A DNA stretch of 64,000 nt from Arthrobacter sp. FW305-BF8 (lineage in GTDB: Bacteria > Actinomycetota > Actinomycetes > Actinomycetales > Micrococcaceae). Shown here piece after piece: positions 17,447 to 26,406 of the stretch (within the stretch, counting starts at the first letter, position 1; each line of letters begins with the position of its first letter). A model generated the notes under the pieces. That model did no database searches. It saw only the letters and a list, made by a program, of their open reading frames with translations, and had not been told where the DNA came from. The stretch covers positions 2,542,001 through 2,606,000 of the forward strand of contig NZ_CP084561.1 of NCBI RefSeq assembly GCF_021789315.1, in the 5' to 3' direction. Made by a program: the position numbers and the translations under genes.

Positions 17447-19573
17447 TCAGGACTGGAGTCCGGCGAGGGAATCCTTGGCGGCGGCGGCAACAGCTTCTGC
17501 CGTGATGCCGAATTCCTGGAACAGGCGCTTGTAGTCGGCGGATGCGCCGTAGTGCTCGAGGCTGATGGAGCGGCCGGCGTCGCCGACGAACTCGCGCCAA
17601 CCCTGGGACAGACCGGCTTCAACCGAAACGCGGGCCTTGACCGCTGCGGGCAGGACTGCCTCGCGGTAGGCGGCGTCCTGCTTGTTGAACCACTCGACGC
17701 ACGGCATGGACACCACGCGGGCGGCGATGCCTTCGGCCTGCAGTGCTTCGCGGGCCTGCACGGCCAGCTGGACTTCCGAGCCGGTGCCGATCAGGATGAC
17801 CTGCGCGTCCACGGTCTTGCCGTCCTTGGACGCCTCGGCCAGGACGTAACCGCCCTTGGCGACGCCTGCGGTCGAGCCGAACGTGTCACCCTCGGCCGCG
17901 CCCTCGCCACGCTCGTACGTGGGGATGTTCTGGCGGGTCAGGACGATGCCGGCCGGGTTCTCGTGGTTCTCCAGCATGGTCTTCCACGCTGCCGCGACCT
18001 CGTTGGCATCGCCCGGACGGACGACGTCGAGACCCGGGATGGCTCGCAGCGAAGCGAGCTGCTCCACCGGCTGGTGCGTCGGGCCGTCCTCGCCGAGGCC
18101 GATGGAGTCGTGCGTCCAAACGTACAGGGACGGCACGCCCATGAGGGCGCCGAGGCGGATGGCCGGACGCTGGTAGTCGCTGAAGATCAGGAACGTGCCG
18201 GAGAACGCGCGGGTCTTGCCGTGCAGGCTGATGCCGTTCACGATCGAAGCGGCGGCGTGCTCACGGATACCGAAGTGCAGGACGCGTCCGTACGGGTTGC
18301 CGGACCATGCGTTGGTCTGCTTGCCCGCGGGAACGAACGACGGCGAGCCCTCGATCGTGGTGTTGTTCGACTCGGCGAGGTCGGCCGAGCCGCCCCAGAG
18401 TTCCGGCATGACCGGGCCGATGGCGTTCAGGACCTTGCCGGACGCGGCGCGGGTGGAGACGTCCTTGCCAGCCGGGAAGACCGGGAGAACGCCGTCGAGC
18501 TCGGTGGGCAGCTGGCGGGCTTCCACGCGCTCCAGCAGGGCAGCACCTTCCGGGTTGGCGGACTGCCAGGCGGAGAAGGCTTCTTCCCATTCCTTGCGTG
18601 CGTGGGCACCGCGGTCGACGACGGCGCGGGCGTGGGCCAGCACGTCCTCGTCCACCTCGAAGGACTTCTCGGGGTCGAAGCCGAGGACGTTCTTCAGTGC
18701 TGCCACTTCTTCCGAACCCAGGGCGGAGCCGTGGATCTTGCCGGTGTTCTGCTTCTTCGGGGCCGGGTAGCCGATGATGGTGCGCAGCGAAATGATGGAC
18801 GGCTTGGAGGTTTCAGCCTTGGCGGCCAGAAGTGCCGAGTACAGCTCCTGGACGTCTTCCTTGTAGTCGCCGGTCTTGGTCCAGTCAACGCGCTGGGCGT
18901 GCCAGCCGTAAGCCTCGTAACGCTTCAGGACATCCTCGGTGAAGGCGATATCGGTGTCGTCCTCGATGGAGATGTGGTTCTCGTCGTAGATGACCACGAG
19001 GTTGCCGAGCTCCTGGTGGCCGGCGAGGGAGGAGGCCTCGGAGGTCACACCTTCCTGGAGGTCGCCGTCGGAAGCGATCACCCAGATGGTGTGGTCGAAC
19101 GGGCTGGTGCCGGGGGCGGCGTCGGCGTCGAACAGGCCGCGCTGGCGGCGCTGGGAGTACGCAAAGCCCACGGAGGAGGCCAGGCCCTGACCCAGCGGCC
19201 CGGTGGTGATCTCCACGCCGGCGGTGTGCTTGTACTCGGGGTGGCCCGGGGTGAGGGAGCCCCAGGTGCGCAGTGCTTCCAGGTCCTTCAGTTCCAGGCC
19301 GTAGCCGGAGAGGAACAGCTGGATGTACAGCGTCAGGGACGTGTGGCCGGGGGAGAGGACGAAACGGTCGCGGCCGATCCAGTCCGGGTTCTTCGGGTCG
19401 TGCCGCATCAGCTTCTGGAACAGGAGGTATGCGGCCGGCGCCAGGCTCATCGCGGTACCGGGGTGGCCGTTGCCCACCTTCTCCACGGCGTCCGCGGCCA
19501 GGACACGCACGGTGTCAACGGCGCGCTGGTCGAGGTCGGTCCAGGTCAGTTCTTGCTCTTTCACATGTGCCAC
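17447..19573 (-). CDS. tkt: Transketolase
   Basis: Transketolase moves two-carbon units using thiamine diphosphate. The 708-residue protein has the N-terminal GNGHPGTAMSLAP, the cofactor motif region ASDGDLQEGVTSE, and the central HDSIGLGEDGPTHQP, all family signatures. I placed the start at the GTG at 19573, preceded by GAGAGGGG. The open frame runs to 19621 but those residues are not family-like. It is the first gene of the pentose phosphate operon; its promoter must lie in the 510 bases before ctaB. Confidence 0.96.
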   Translation of the reverse strand: MAHVKEQELTWTDLDQRAVDTVRVLAADAVEKVGNGHPGTAMSLAPAAYLLFQKLMRHDPKNPDWIGRDRFVLSPGHTSLTLYIQLFLSGYGLELKDLEALRTWGSLTPGHPEYKHTAGVEITTGPLGQGLASSVGFAYSQRRQRGLFDADAAPGTSPFDHTIWVIASDGDLQEGVTSEASSLAGHQELGNLVVIYDENHISIEDDTDIAFTEDVLKRYEAYGWHAQRVDWTKTGDYKEDVQELYSALLAAKAETSKPSIISLRTIIGYPAPKKQNTGKIHGSALGSEEVAALKNVLGFDPEKSFEVDEDVLAHARAVVDRGAHARKEWEEAFSAWQSANPEGAALLERVEARQLPTELDGVLPVFPAGKDVSTRAASGKVLNAIGPVMPELWGGSADLAESNNTTIEGSPSFVPAGKQTNAWSGNPYGRVLHFGIREHAAASIVNGISLHGKTRAFSGTFLIFSDYQRPAIRLGALMGVPSLYVWTHDSIGLGEDGPTHQPVEQLASLRAIPGLDVVRPGDANEVAAAWKTMLENHENPAGIVLTRQNIPTYERGEGAAEGDTFGSTAGVAKGGYVLAEASKDGKTVDAQVILIGTGSEVQLAVQAREALQAEGIAARVVSMPCVEWFNKQDAAYREAVLPAAVKARVSVEAGLSQGWREFVGDAGRSISLEHYGASADYKRLFQEFGITAEAVAAAAKDSLAGLQS

Positions 19574-20083
19574 GGAATCCGGGCCCCTCTCTGTGTTAAA
19601 CGGCAAGCGGTAATGACACACAGCGGCAGGGCATAATTGGTGCCCGCTGCATTTGTGCCTACCAGCCGTTCACCATTGAAACGTTGATCTTCATTCAGTC
19701 GCCGGACGGTCTGGAATGCGGTTTCTTGCCCGTCTTCCAGTGTGCGCTGATCTGCAGACAGCTTAGCTCCATTCCACACTTCGGGCGGCCAAAATCTCAC
19801 CAGTTGGACGCAATTTCTCTTTTGTGAATCATCCGTGCGGTGAGGCTGCGTTAATGTGATTGAAGCAAGCACGAACGAATCATTTTCAGTGATTTGCCGT
19901 CACAAGCCGATGCCAGCGATCCATGCGGGACCGCGGTATGATATCGGGAGGCCACCGGCGGGCCGGGCGGGTTCTAGTGCGCAGATGACAGCCCCGTCAG
20001 CCGCCGGTGAGGAATCGGTCCGGACCGCGTGTCCGGGCGCACCGATCAGATAAACAGCCAGACAGAAACAGAGTGACTGCCAC
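19574..20083. promoter_or_regulatory. Divergent intergenic region between tkt and ctaB
   Basis: About 510 bases without a convincing gene. The middle is more AT-rich than its surroundings and contains an inverted repeat AATCA-N7-TGATT at 19878-19894. It must hold the promoters of the pentose phosphate operon (minus) and of ctaB (plus). A TATGAT hexamer at 19937-19942 could be a -10 toward ctaB but lacks a good -35. A short open frame at 19856-20053 shows no family features. Confidence 0.45.
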
Positions 20084-21031
20084 GTGAGCACAACAGATAC
20101 GCCGCTGACCTCTTCCCGGGTCCACGGAAGAGCCGGACTAGCCCGCAAGGCGAAGGCGTACCTTGCACTCACCAAGCCCAGGGTCATTGAACTCCTGCTG
20201 GTCAGCACCCTGCCCACCATGATTTACGCCCAGCGTGGCTTCCCGTCACTCGGCCTCATCTTGGCCACCCTCGTGGGCGGCGCCTTCGCCGCTGGCAGCG
20301 CGGGTGCCTTCAACTGCTACATCGACCGCGACATCGACAAGCTGATGCACCGCACCGAGAAGCGGCCCCTGGTCACCGGTGAGGTCACGCCCCGCGAGGC
20401 CTTGATCTTTGCGTGGCTGCTGGGCGCCGCGGCCATCGCCATCCTCTGGTTCGGCGCGAACCCGCTTTCCGCCTGGCTCGGACTGGGTGCCATCGTCTTC
20501 TACGTGGTCATCTACACGATGATTCTCAAGCGCCGCACGGCCCAGAACATCGTCTGGGGCGGCGCCGCGGGCTGTTTCCCCGTGCTGATCGCCTGGTCCG
20601 CCGTGACCAACACGGTCGAGTGGCCGGCCATCGTCCTGTTCATGGTGATCTTCCTTTGGACCCCGCCGCACTACTGGCCGCTGTCCATGCGCTACGGCGA
20701 GGACTACCGCAACGCCAACGTGCCGATGCTCGGTGCCATCGCCGGCGCCAAGGTCGTGTCCGTCCAGGTGGTCCTGTACGCCTGGGCCATGGTTGCCTGC
20801 TCGCTGCTCATGATCCCGGCCGGCAGCGCCGGCTGGGTGTACACCGCCGTTGCGGTACTGGCCGGTGCCTGGTTCCTGTACGAGTCCCACGCCCTCTACA
20901 ACCGGGCGCAGGGTGGGGACCTCTCCGACAAGGGCGCCATGAAGGTCTTCCACGGCTCCATCAGCTACCTGACCCTCCTCTTCATCGCGCTGGCCGTCGA
21001 CCCGTTCGTCGGCTCGCCGATCATGGGCTAA
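20084..21031 (+). CDS. ctaB: Protoheme IX farnesyltransferase (heme O synthase)
   Basis: CtaB attaches a farnesyl group to heme B, making heme O for the aa3-type oxidase. This 315-residue integral membrane protein has the UbiA prenyltransferase motifs: NCYIDRDIDKLMHRTEKRPL in loop 1 and EDYRNANVPM in the later Asp-rich loop. About eight to nine hydrophobic segments follow. The GTG start is 15 bases after an AGAAACAGAGTG stretch. ctaA, for the next step, is convergent downstream. Confidence 0.95.
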   Translation: MSTTDTPLTSSRVHGRAGLARKAKAYLALTKPRVIELLLVSTLPTMIYAQRGFPSLGLILATLVGGAFAAGSAGAFNCYIDRDIDKLMHRTEKRPLVTGEVTPREALIFAWLLGAAAIAILWFGANPLSAWLGLGAIVFYVVIYTMILKRRTAQNIVWGGAAGCFPVLIAWSAVTNTVEWPAIVLFMVIFLWTPPHYWPLSMRYGEDYRNANVPMLGAIAGAKVVSVQVVLYAWAMVACSLLMIPAGSAGWVYTAVAVLAGAWFLYESHALYNRAQGGDLSDKGAMKVFHGSISYLTLLFIALAVDPFVGSPIMG

Positions 21032-21103
21032 CCCACAAGGCAAAACGCGTCCTCAGGTCCTGCGGGTTTCCCTGCGACGCGTCCTCACCTCCGGCGGAAT
21101 GAC

Positions 21104-21140
21104 GAAACGCCCCTTCACCGCACATGTGGAGGGGCGTTTC
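21104..21140. terminator. Bidirectional terminator between ctaB and ctaA
   Basis: GAAACGCCCCT and its complement form the base of a 14-bp stem (one G-T pair) with a nine-base loop. T-rich ends occur on both strands. It separates the convergent ctaB and ctaA genes. Confidence 0.8.
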
Positions 21141-21160
21141 TCGTTGGCCGCCGGTGGCCC

Positions 21161-21282
21161 GATGTGGGGAAGCGTCGAGGATGAAGCGACGGGGTGTGAG
21201 GAAGCGTCGAGGATGAAGCGACGGGATGTGAGGAAGCGTCGCCCGCCACGCGGCAGGACGTGATAGAGCGTCGGGGGAAAAG
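21161..21282. repeat. Four-unit tandem repeat with 32-bp period
   Basis: The word AGCGTCG recurs at 21171, 21203, 21235 and 21267, exactly 32 bases apart. The first two units are nearly identical, reading GGAAGCGTCGAGGATGAAGC and then GACGGG; the last two are degenerate. Inside the intact units CGTCG and CGACG form a short inverted repeat. The array sits between the ctaB/ctaA terminator and the end of ctaA. Confidence 0.8.
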
Positions 21283-22227
21283 TTACCTGACGGGACTGGA
21301 GCGGGCGATGTCAGCGGCGTTCGTTGCCGCGCTCATCAGCAGGGCCGCGCCCAGCATGTGTGCTCCCACGAGAAGCGCGGGAATGCCGTTGTAGTACTGG
21401 GTGAAGCCAATGACGGCCTGGAGCACGGTGACGCCGAGGAGCATCAGCACGGCCGTCCGGAACGTCCCCGCAATGCCGCGGCGGAACACGAAGTACACGG
21501 CGAGCAGCGTGCCGGCGGTGACCAGGTAGGCGGGCACGGCATGGATGTGCGAGAAGAGGTCCCAGTCCAGGTCGTTCCGGGGCGCATTGGCGTCACCCGC
21601 GTGCGGTCCGGCGCCGGTCACCACGACGCCCAGCATGACGGCGATCGCGGAGAACAGTGCGACGGCGGTCATCACCGGCCGCAGGACCCCCGGCAGGGCA
21701 GTGAGGGGACGTGTGCGGAACCCGCCCGTCCTGCCGTACGCACGGTTGACCAGCAGCGTGGCAAAAACCACCAGGGCCATGGACACCAGGAAATGCAGCC
21801 CGACAACCCAAGGATTCAGCTGGGTCAGCACCGTGATGCCGCCGATGATGGCCTGCGCCGGGATGCTCGCCAGCAGGCCCAGGGCCAGCAGGAACAGGTC
21901 CTTGCGCTCCTTGCGCAGGTTCCACAAGTAAACGAGCATGAGTGCCGCGACGGCGGCCAGGGCAAACGTCAGGAGCCGGTTCCCGAACTCAATGAAGCCG
22001 TGGATGCCCATCTCGGGGGTATTCACCAGAGAATTGTTCGTGCACCTGGGCCAGGTGGGGCAGCCAAGGCCCGAGGCGGTCAGTCGGACGGCGCCGCCGG
22101 TGACCACCAGGACCGTCTGCCCGATCAGGGACAGCACGGCAAGGCGGCGGACGGTCGAATCGACGGTGACCGGAAGCTTGGATGCCAGGCGGCCGACGAA
22201 CTGGGGGAGGCGCGAAGCCGTACTCAC
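21283..22227 (-). CDS. ctaA: Heme A synthase (CtaA/COX15 family)
   Basis: CtaA oxidises heme O to heme A for cytochrome oxidase. The 314-residue membrane protein has about eight hydrophobic segments. The first external loop carries a Cys pair (GLGCPTWPRC), typical of the Bacillus-type enzymes, and His residues in GIHGFIEFGNRL, GLHFLVSMAL, SHIHAVPAY and GAHMLGA that fit the heme ligands. It ends just after the 32-bp tandem repeat. The ABC permease gene lies 7 bases upstream, so all three minus-strand genes may be co-transcribed. Confidence 0.94.
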   Translation of the reverse strand: MSTASRLPQFVGRLASKLPVTVDSTVRRLAVLSLIGQTVLVVTGGAVRLTASGLGCPTWPRCTNNSLVNTPEMGIHGFIEFGNRLLTFALAAVAALMLVYLWNLRKERKDLFLLALGLLASIPAQAIIGGITVLTQLNPWVVGLHFLVSMALVVFATLLVNRAYGRTGGFRTRPLTALPGVLRPVMTAVALFSAIAVMLGVVVTGAGPHAGDANAPRNDLDWDLFSHIHAVPAYLVTAGTLLAVYFVFRRGIAGTFRTAVLMLLGVTVLQAVIGFTQYYNGIPALLVGAHMLGAALLMSAATNAADIARSSPVR

Positions 22228-22234
22228 GTTATTC

Positions 22235-22993
22235 TCAATTCCATTTGAACCAGCGGATGGCTGCTGCGCCGGCGAGAACCGTCCACATCAGCAGGACAAG
22301 GACAGCGTTGCCGTTGATGGCGCCGTGCAGGAAGGCGTCCCGCAGCCCTTCGCCGAGGGACCCGGACGGCAGCAGGTGGACGGTGTTCTGGGCGAGCTCC
22401 GGCAGCCGCTGCATGGGGATGACGATGCCGCCCAGGGCGCCGAGCAGGATCCACAGCAGGTTGGTTATGGCCAGCGTGGCTTCGGGCCGGACGGTGCCCG
22501 CCACCAGCAGCCCCAGCGCGGTGAACGCGGCCGCGCCCAGCACCAGCATGCAAAGGCCGGGCAGCAGGCCCAGCGGATCGGGGCGCCATCCGAGCGGGAA
22601 GGCGACCGCGGCCACGATGACCACCTGGATCACCAGGACAGCCAGGACGGCGAGGATCTTTCCGGCGATGAGGCCGGCCCGTCCCAGTGGCGTGGTGGAC
22701 AGGAACCGCAGCACTCCATACCGCCGGTCGAAGCCCGTGGCGATGCCCTGCCCGGTGAACGCAGTGGACATGGCACACAGCGCTAGGATGCCCGGGACCG
22801 CGACATTGACCGGGCTGTCCCCCATGCCGTCGAGCAGCGGGGTGACCGTGAGCCCGATCAGGGCAAGAAGGGGCAGGACCACCGCGAGGATCAGCTGCTC
22901 GCCGTTCCGGAGCATGGTCGCGGCCTCGTATTTACCCTGCAGCAGGATCCGGCGGAGCAGGGGAGCGGGAGCGCTGCCCGTGGCTGTCGTCAT
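22235..22993 (-). CDS. ABC transporter permease (ABC-2 type)
   Basis: The 252-residue protein has about six hydrophobic segments and the layout of ABC-2 exporter permeases. Its first segment includes LILAVVLPLLALIGLTV and there is a GFDRRYGVLRFL cytoplasmic loop like that of drug-export permeases. It overlaps the ATPase gene by 4 bases, so the two are one exporter. The substrate is unknown. Its place between ctaA and sufR is common in actinobacteria and suggests a role linked to heme or respiration, but that is inference. Confidence 0.88.
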   Translation of the reverse strand: MTTATGSAPAPLLRRILLQGKYEAATMLRNGEQLILAVVLPLLALIGLTVTPLLDGMGDSPVNVAVPGILALCAMSTAFTGQGIATGFDRRYGVLRFLSTTPLGRAGLIAGKILAVLAVLVIQVVIVAAVAFPLGWRPDPLGLLPGLCMLVLGAAAFTALGLLVAGTVRPEATLAITNLLWILLGALGGIVIPMQRLPELAQNTVHLLPSGSLGEGLRDAFLHGAINGNAVLVLLMWTVLAGAAAIRWFKWN

Positions 22994-23958
22994 CGGATTT
23001 CCCTTCCGGAAATGTCAAGGAATACGTCTTCGAGGCTCCGGGCCTCCATGCTCAGCGAGCCCGGCATGATGCCGTGGTGTGCCCACCAGGCGGTCAGCGC
23101 TGCGAGGTCCTCAGGGGTCAGCGCGCCGGTGGCCGTGTAACTGCCGGAACGCGTCTCGCGGACCTCGATTTCGGCCGCCAGAACGCCGGTGAAGTCCAGT
23201 CCCGGCAGTGCTTCGAAGTGCAGCGTCCGGACATGGTCCCTGTGCGGCGTCTCGGGCATGTTGTGCTGCAGCAGCTGGGCAACGGTGCCCTCCGCAACGT
23301 TCCTGCCGGCGTCGATGATGTACACGTAGTCGGCCAGCCGCTGTGCATCATCCATGAGGTGGGTGGTGAGGATGATCCCCATCCCGCTGTCCCGGAGTTC
23401 CGCGATCAGGTCGAAGACCAACTGGCGGGACTGCGGGTCCAGCCCGGCGCTGGGTTCGTCCAGGAACAGGACCTCGGGATTGCCGATCAGGGCGGCGGCG
23501 AGAGCGAGCCGCTGCTTCTGTCCGCCGGAGAGCCGGCGGACATTGGTCCTGCTGAAGCTATCGATGCCCAGCCGCTGCACCAGCTCATCCAGCGGCCTGG
23601 GATTGCGGTACATGCCGGCAATGTGCCGGAGCAGGGGGATGGGACGGGCCGACGGCGGGAGGCCGCCGTCCTGGAGCATGACGCCGACGCGGGCGCGCAG
23701 TTCCGCACCGGCGGTGCCGGGATCCGAGCCGAGCAGCGTAATACTTCCGCCCGTGCGCTTCTGGAGCCCCTGCGCGCATTCTATGGTGGTAGTCTTACCG
23801 GCGCCGTTGGCACCGAGCAGCGCCGTGACCTCGCCGCGGCCGGCGATGAGTGAGACGTCACTCACTACCCTGAGCATCTTGCCATCGAGGGTGGGCAGCG
23901 GACCGACGTCCTTGATGAGCCCGTCGATGGTCAACACGGGGGATTTGGGGAATCGCAC
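22990..23958 (-). CDS. ABC transporter ATP-binding protein
   Basis: This 322-residue ATPase powers the permease encoded just downstream. It has Walker A (GANGAGKTT), the signature RRLSGGQKQRLA, Walker B (VLFLDEPSAGLD) and the switch His in LTTHLMDDA. A C-terminal tail of about 80 residues follows, as in DrrA-type drug exporters. It is divergent from sufR, with about 140 bases between starts that hold two candidate regulatory sites, so its expression may respond to the same signals. Confidence 0.92.
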   Translation of the reverse strand: MRFPKSPVLTIDGLIKDVGPLPTLDGKMLRVVSDVSLIAGRGEVTALLGANGAGKTTTIECAQGLQKRTGGSITLLGSDPGTAGAELRARVGVMLQDGGLPPSARPIPLLRHIAGMYRNPRPLDELVQRLGIDSFSRTNVRRLSGGQKQRLALAAALIGNPEVLFLDEPSAGLDPQSRQLVFDLIAELRDSGMGIILTTHLMDDAQRLADYVYIIDAGRNVAEGTVAQLLQHNMPETPHRDHVRTLHFEALPGLDFTGVLAAEIEVRETRSGSYTATGALTPEDLAALTAWWAHHGIMPGSLSMEARSLEDVFLDISGREIR

Positions 23959-24033
23959 CCCAGCATTCTACGTGAAGTAGTACTGTCACTGGTGAGCCGG
24001 CGTACTGCCGCCGGACCGGCGCAGCCTCCGGGC

Positions 24034-24052
24034 TCAGGTCAGCCTAGCCTTA
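24034..24052. promoter_or_regulatory. Iron-box-like site (IdeR/DtxR type) upstream of sufR
   Basis: The 19 bases TCAGGTCAGCCTAGCCTTA match 15 of 19 positions of the DtxR/IdeR consensus TTAGGTTAGSCTAACCTAA. It lies about 50 bases before sufR, between sufR and the divergent ABC genes, where iron control would make sense. Binding is inferred. Confidence 0.55.
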
Positions 24053-24059
24053 CTGGAAC

Positions 24060-24077
24060 GTCGCAATAAATTACGAC
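24060..24077. promoter_or_regulatory. Candidate SufR operator palindrome
   Basis: GTCGCAATAAATTACGAC is an 18-base dyad that pairs as GTCGnAATnnATTnCGAC, with seven of nine positions symmetric per arm. It lies 20 bases before the sufR ATG, at or near the likely transcription start, as expected for an autorepressor. Confidence 0.55.
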
Positions 24078-24097
24078 ATGATTGTGTTGTGTATTCC

Positions 24098-24943
24098 ATG
24101 ACCAACACCACTTCCGTGCCATTGGCCGGGCAGAGTGCGCCGACAGGTGCACTGCGCGGTGGAAAGCGTGCTGCCCTGGCGTCCGTGCCGGCAGCGGCCG
24201 ACGCCGACGAGCGCACGCGCGACCGCGTCCTCAGCGCCGTCCTGGAGCACGGGCCGGTCAGCGCGGCCGAACTGGGTGACCTGCTCGGTTTCACACCGGC
24301 CGCCGTACGCCGCCACCTGGACCACCTGTCACGCGCCGGCGTGATCGAGGTCAAGCGCGTGGCCCGCGCAGGCGCCGGTGCCGGCCGCCCCGCCCGCCGC
24401 TACGTCCTCAGCTCCCAGGGCCAGTCCTCGCTGGGCGACGATTACCTGAACATTGCCACCCTGGCGCTCAAGCAGCTCGGCGTGATGGCTGGGGACGAAG
24501 CCGTCCGCAAGTTCGCCGTCGAGCGTTTCGCGGAGATGGAACGCCGCTACGCCCCCGAGGTGGAAGCCGCCGGAACGGACACCACGGCGCGTGCGCAGGC
24601 CCTGTCTGCCGCCCTGTCCCGGGACGGCTTCGTCGCTTCCACTGCGTCCATTGAAGCCAAGGCCCCGCTGCCGGCGGCGCTGTCCAGCGTCCAGCTGTGC
24701 CAGGGCCATTGCCCCATCCAGCAGCTGGCCACCCAGTTTCCCGTGTTCTGCGACGCGGAAACGGAAATGTTTTCGCGCCTCGTTGGTGTCGATGTCCGCA
24801 GGCTTTCCACGCTTGCCCGCGGGGGACACGTCTGCACCACCCATATACCCACAGGCCGTCCGGCCGTGACGGTGGCCGCGGCCACCGGTGACGCGCCGGA
24901 CAACCTGGACGAAGTATCCAACCATCTGCAAGAAAGGCCGTGA
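24098..24943 (+). CDS. sufR: SufR-like Fe-S cluster-sensing transcriptional repressor
   Basis: SufR represses the suf operon when Fe-S supply is sufficient. The 281-residue protein has an N-terminal winged helix-turn-helix (LGDLLGFTPAAVRRHLDHL) and a C-terminal Cys-rich region (LCQGHCPIQQL, FCDAETEMF, GGHVCTTHIP) that would hold a cluster. It starts the operon and its stop overlaps the sufB ATG (TGATG). A GTG at 24089 is an alternative start. Neither start has a clear ribosome binding site. A palindrome upstream is a candidate operator. Confidence 0.88.
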   Translation: MTNTTSVPLAGQSAPTGALRGGKRAALASVPAAADADERTRDRVLSAVLEHGPVSAAELGDLLGFTPAAVRRHLDHLSRAGVIEVKRVARAGAGAGRPARRYVLSSQGQSSLGDDYLNIATLALKQLGVMAGDEAVRKFAVERFAEMERRYAPEVEAAGTDTTARAQALSAALSRDGFVASTASIEAKAPLPAALSSVQLCQGHCPIQQLATQFPVFCDAETEMFSRLVGVDVRRLSTLARGGHVCTTHIPTGRPAVTVAAATGDAPDNLDEVSNHLQERP

Positions 24944-26406
24944 TGACGGACCAACTATCAGAGAAGAAGGTTGCCGAGCCTGGTGTTATCGCCGAGATTC
25001 TGGAGAAGAATCCCGAGCTGCACGGCATCGGAACCTATGAGTACGGCTGGGCCGACAAGAACGACGTCGGCGCTAACGCCCGCCGCGGCCTCAACGAGGA
25101 CGTGGTCCGCGACATCTCGGCCAAAAAGAGCGAGCCGGAATGGATGCTGGACCTCCGCCTGAAGGGTCTGAAGTACTTTGACCGCAAGCCCATGCCCACC
25201 TGGGGCGCGGACCTGTCCGGCATCGACTTCGACAACATCAAGTACTTCGTGCGTTCCACCGAGAAGCAGGCCGCTTCCTGGGAGGACCTGCCCGAGGACA
25301 TTCGCAACACGTACGAGAAGCTCGGCATTCCGGAAGCTGAGCGCAGCCGCCTGGTCTCCGGTGTGGCAGCCCAGTACGAGTCCGAGGTCGTGTACCACCA
25401 GATCCGCGAGGACCTTGAGGCCCAGGGCGTCATCTTCCTGGACACGGACACCGCGCTGCGCGAGCACCCGGAGATCTTCCAGGAGTACTTCGGCACCATC
25501 ATCCCGGTGGGCGACAACAAGTTCGCCTCGCTGAACACGGCCGTATGGTCCGGCGGTTCCTTCGTGTACGTGCCCAAGGGCGTGCACGTCGACATCCCGC
25601 TGCAGGCTTACTTCCGCATCAACACGGAAAACATGGGCCAGTTCGAGCGCACGCTGATCATCGCCGACGAGGACTCCTACGTCCACTACATCGAAGGCTG
25701 CACGGCGCCGATCTACACCTCGGACTCGCTGCACTCGGCCGTCGTCGAGATCGTGGTCAAGAAGGGCGCCCGCGTCCGGTACACCACCATCCAGAACTGG
25801 TCCAACAACGTGTACAACCTCGTGACCAAGCGCGCCATCTGCGAAGAGGGCGGCACCATGGAGTGGATCGATGGCAACATCGGCTCCAAGGTCACCATGA
25901 AGTACCCGGCCGTCTACCTCACGGGCGAGCACGCCAAGGGCGAGACCCTGTCCATCGCGTTCGCCGGCGAGGGCCAGCACCAGGACACCGGCTCCAAGAT
26001 GGTGCACATCGCGCCGAACACGAAGAGCTCCATCATCTCCAAATCCGTTGCCCGCGGCGGCGGACGCGCGGCCTACCGTGGCCTGGTCCAGATCCGCGAG
26101 GGTGCCAAGCACTCCGCGAACACGGTGCGCTGCGACGCGCTACTGGTGGACACCATCAGCCGCTCGGACACCTACCCATACATCGACATCCGTGAGGATG
26201 ACGTGCAGCTGGGGCACGAGGCAACCGTCTCGCGCGTCTCCGAGGAGCAGCTCTTCTACCTCATGTCCCGCGGCATGCGCGAAGACGAAGCCATGGCCAT
26301 GATCGTGCGCGGCTTCATCGAGCCGATCGCCCGCGAGCTGCCGATGGAATACGCCCTCGAGCTGAACCGCCTCATTGAACTCCAGATGGAAGGATCCGTC
26401 GGTTAA
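24943..26406 (+). CDS. sufB: Fe-S cluster assembly scaffold protein SufB
   Basis: SufB is the scaffold of the SufBCD complex on which Fe-S clusters are built in the cytosol. The 487 residues match the family throughout, with the conserved SVARGGGRAAYRGLV segment and the later DALLVDTISRSDTYPYI, which includes the residue region bridging to SufD. The ATG overlaps the sufR stop, with AGAAAGG upstream. The end overlaps sufD by one base. A GTG three bases upstream is possible but adds one residue only. Confidence 0.97.
   Translation: MTDQLSEKKVAEPGVIAEILEKNPELHGIGTYEYGWADKNDVGANARRGLNEDVVRDISAKKSEPEWMLDLRLKGLKYFDRKPMPTWGADLSGIDFDNIKYFVRSTEKQAASWEDLPEDIRNTYEKLGIPEAERSRLVSGVAAQYESEVVYHQIREDLEAQGVIFLDTDTALREHPEIFQEYFGTIIPVGDNKFASLNTAVWSGGSFVYVPKGVHVDIPLQAYFRINTENMGQFERTLIIADEDSYVHYIEGCTAPIYTSDSLHSAVVEIVVKKGARVRYTTIQNWSNNVYNLVTKRAICEEGGTMEWIDGNIGSKVTMKYPAVYLTGEHAKGETLSIAFAGEGQHQDTGSKMVHIAPNTKSSIISKSVARGGGRAAYRGLVQIREGAKHSANTVRCDALLVDTISRSDTYPYIDIREDDVQLGHEATVSRVSEEQLFYLMSRGMREDEAMAMIVRGFIEPIARELPMEYALELNRLIELQMEGSVG

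Noticed and set aside
17435..19636. Long open frame antisense to tkt (733 codons)
   Set aside because: High-GC third positions in tkt create a long open antisense frame. It has no family features, and tkt is certain.
19856..20053. Small open frame in the tkt-ctaB gap
   Set aside because: No ribosome binding site and no coding character; the region looks regulatory.
21161..21282. Short regular repeat as a possible CRISPR array
   Set aside because: Units are contiguous with no unique spacers and no cas genes lie nearby.
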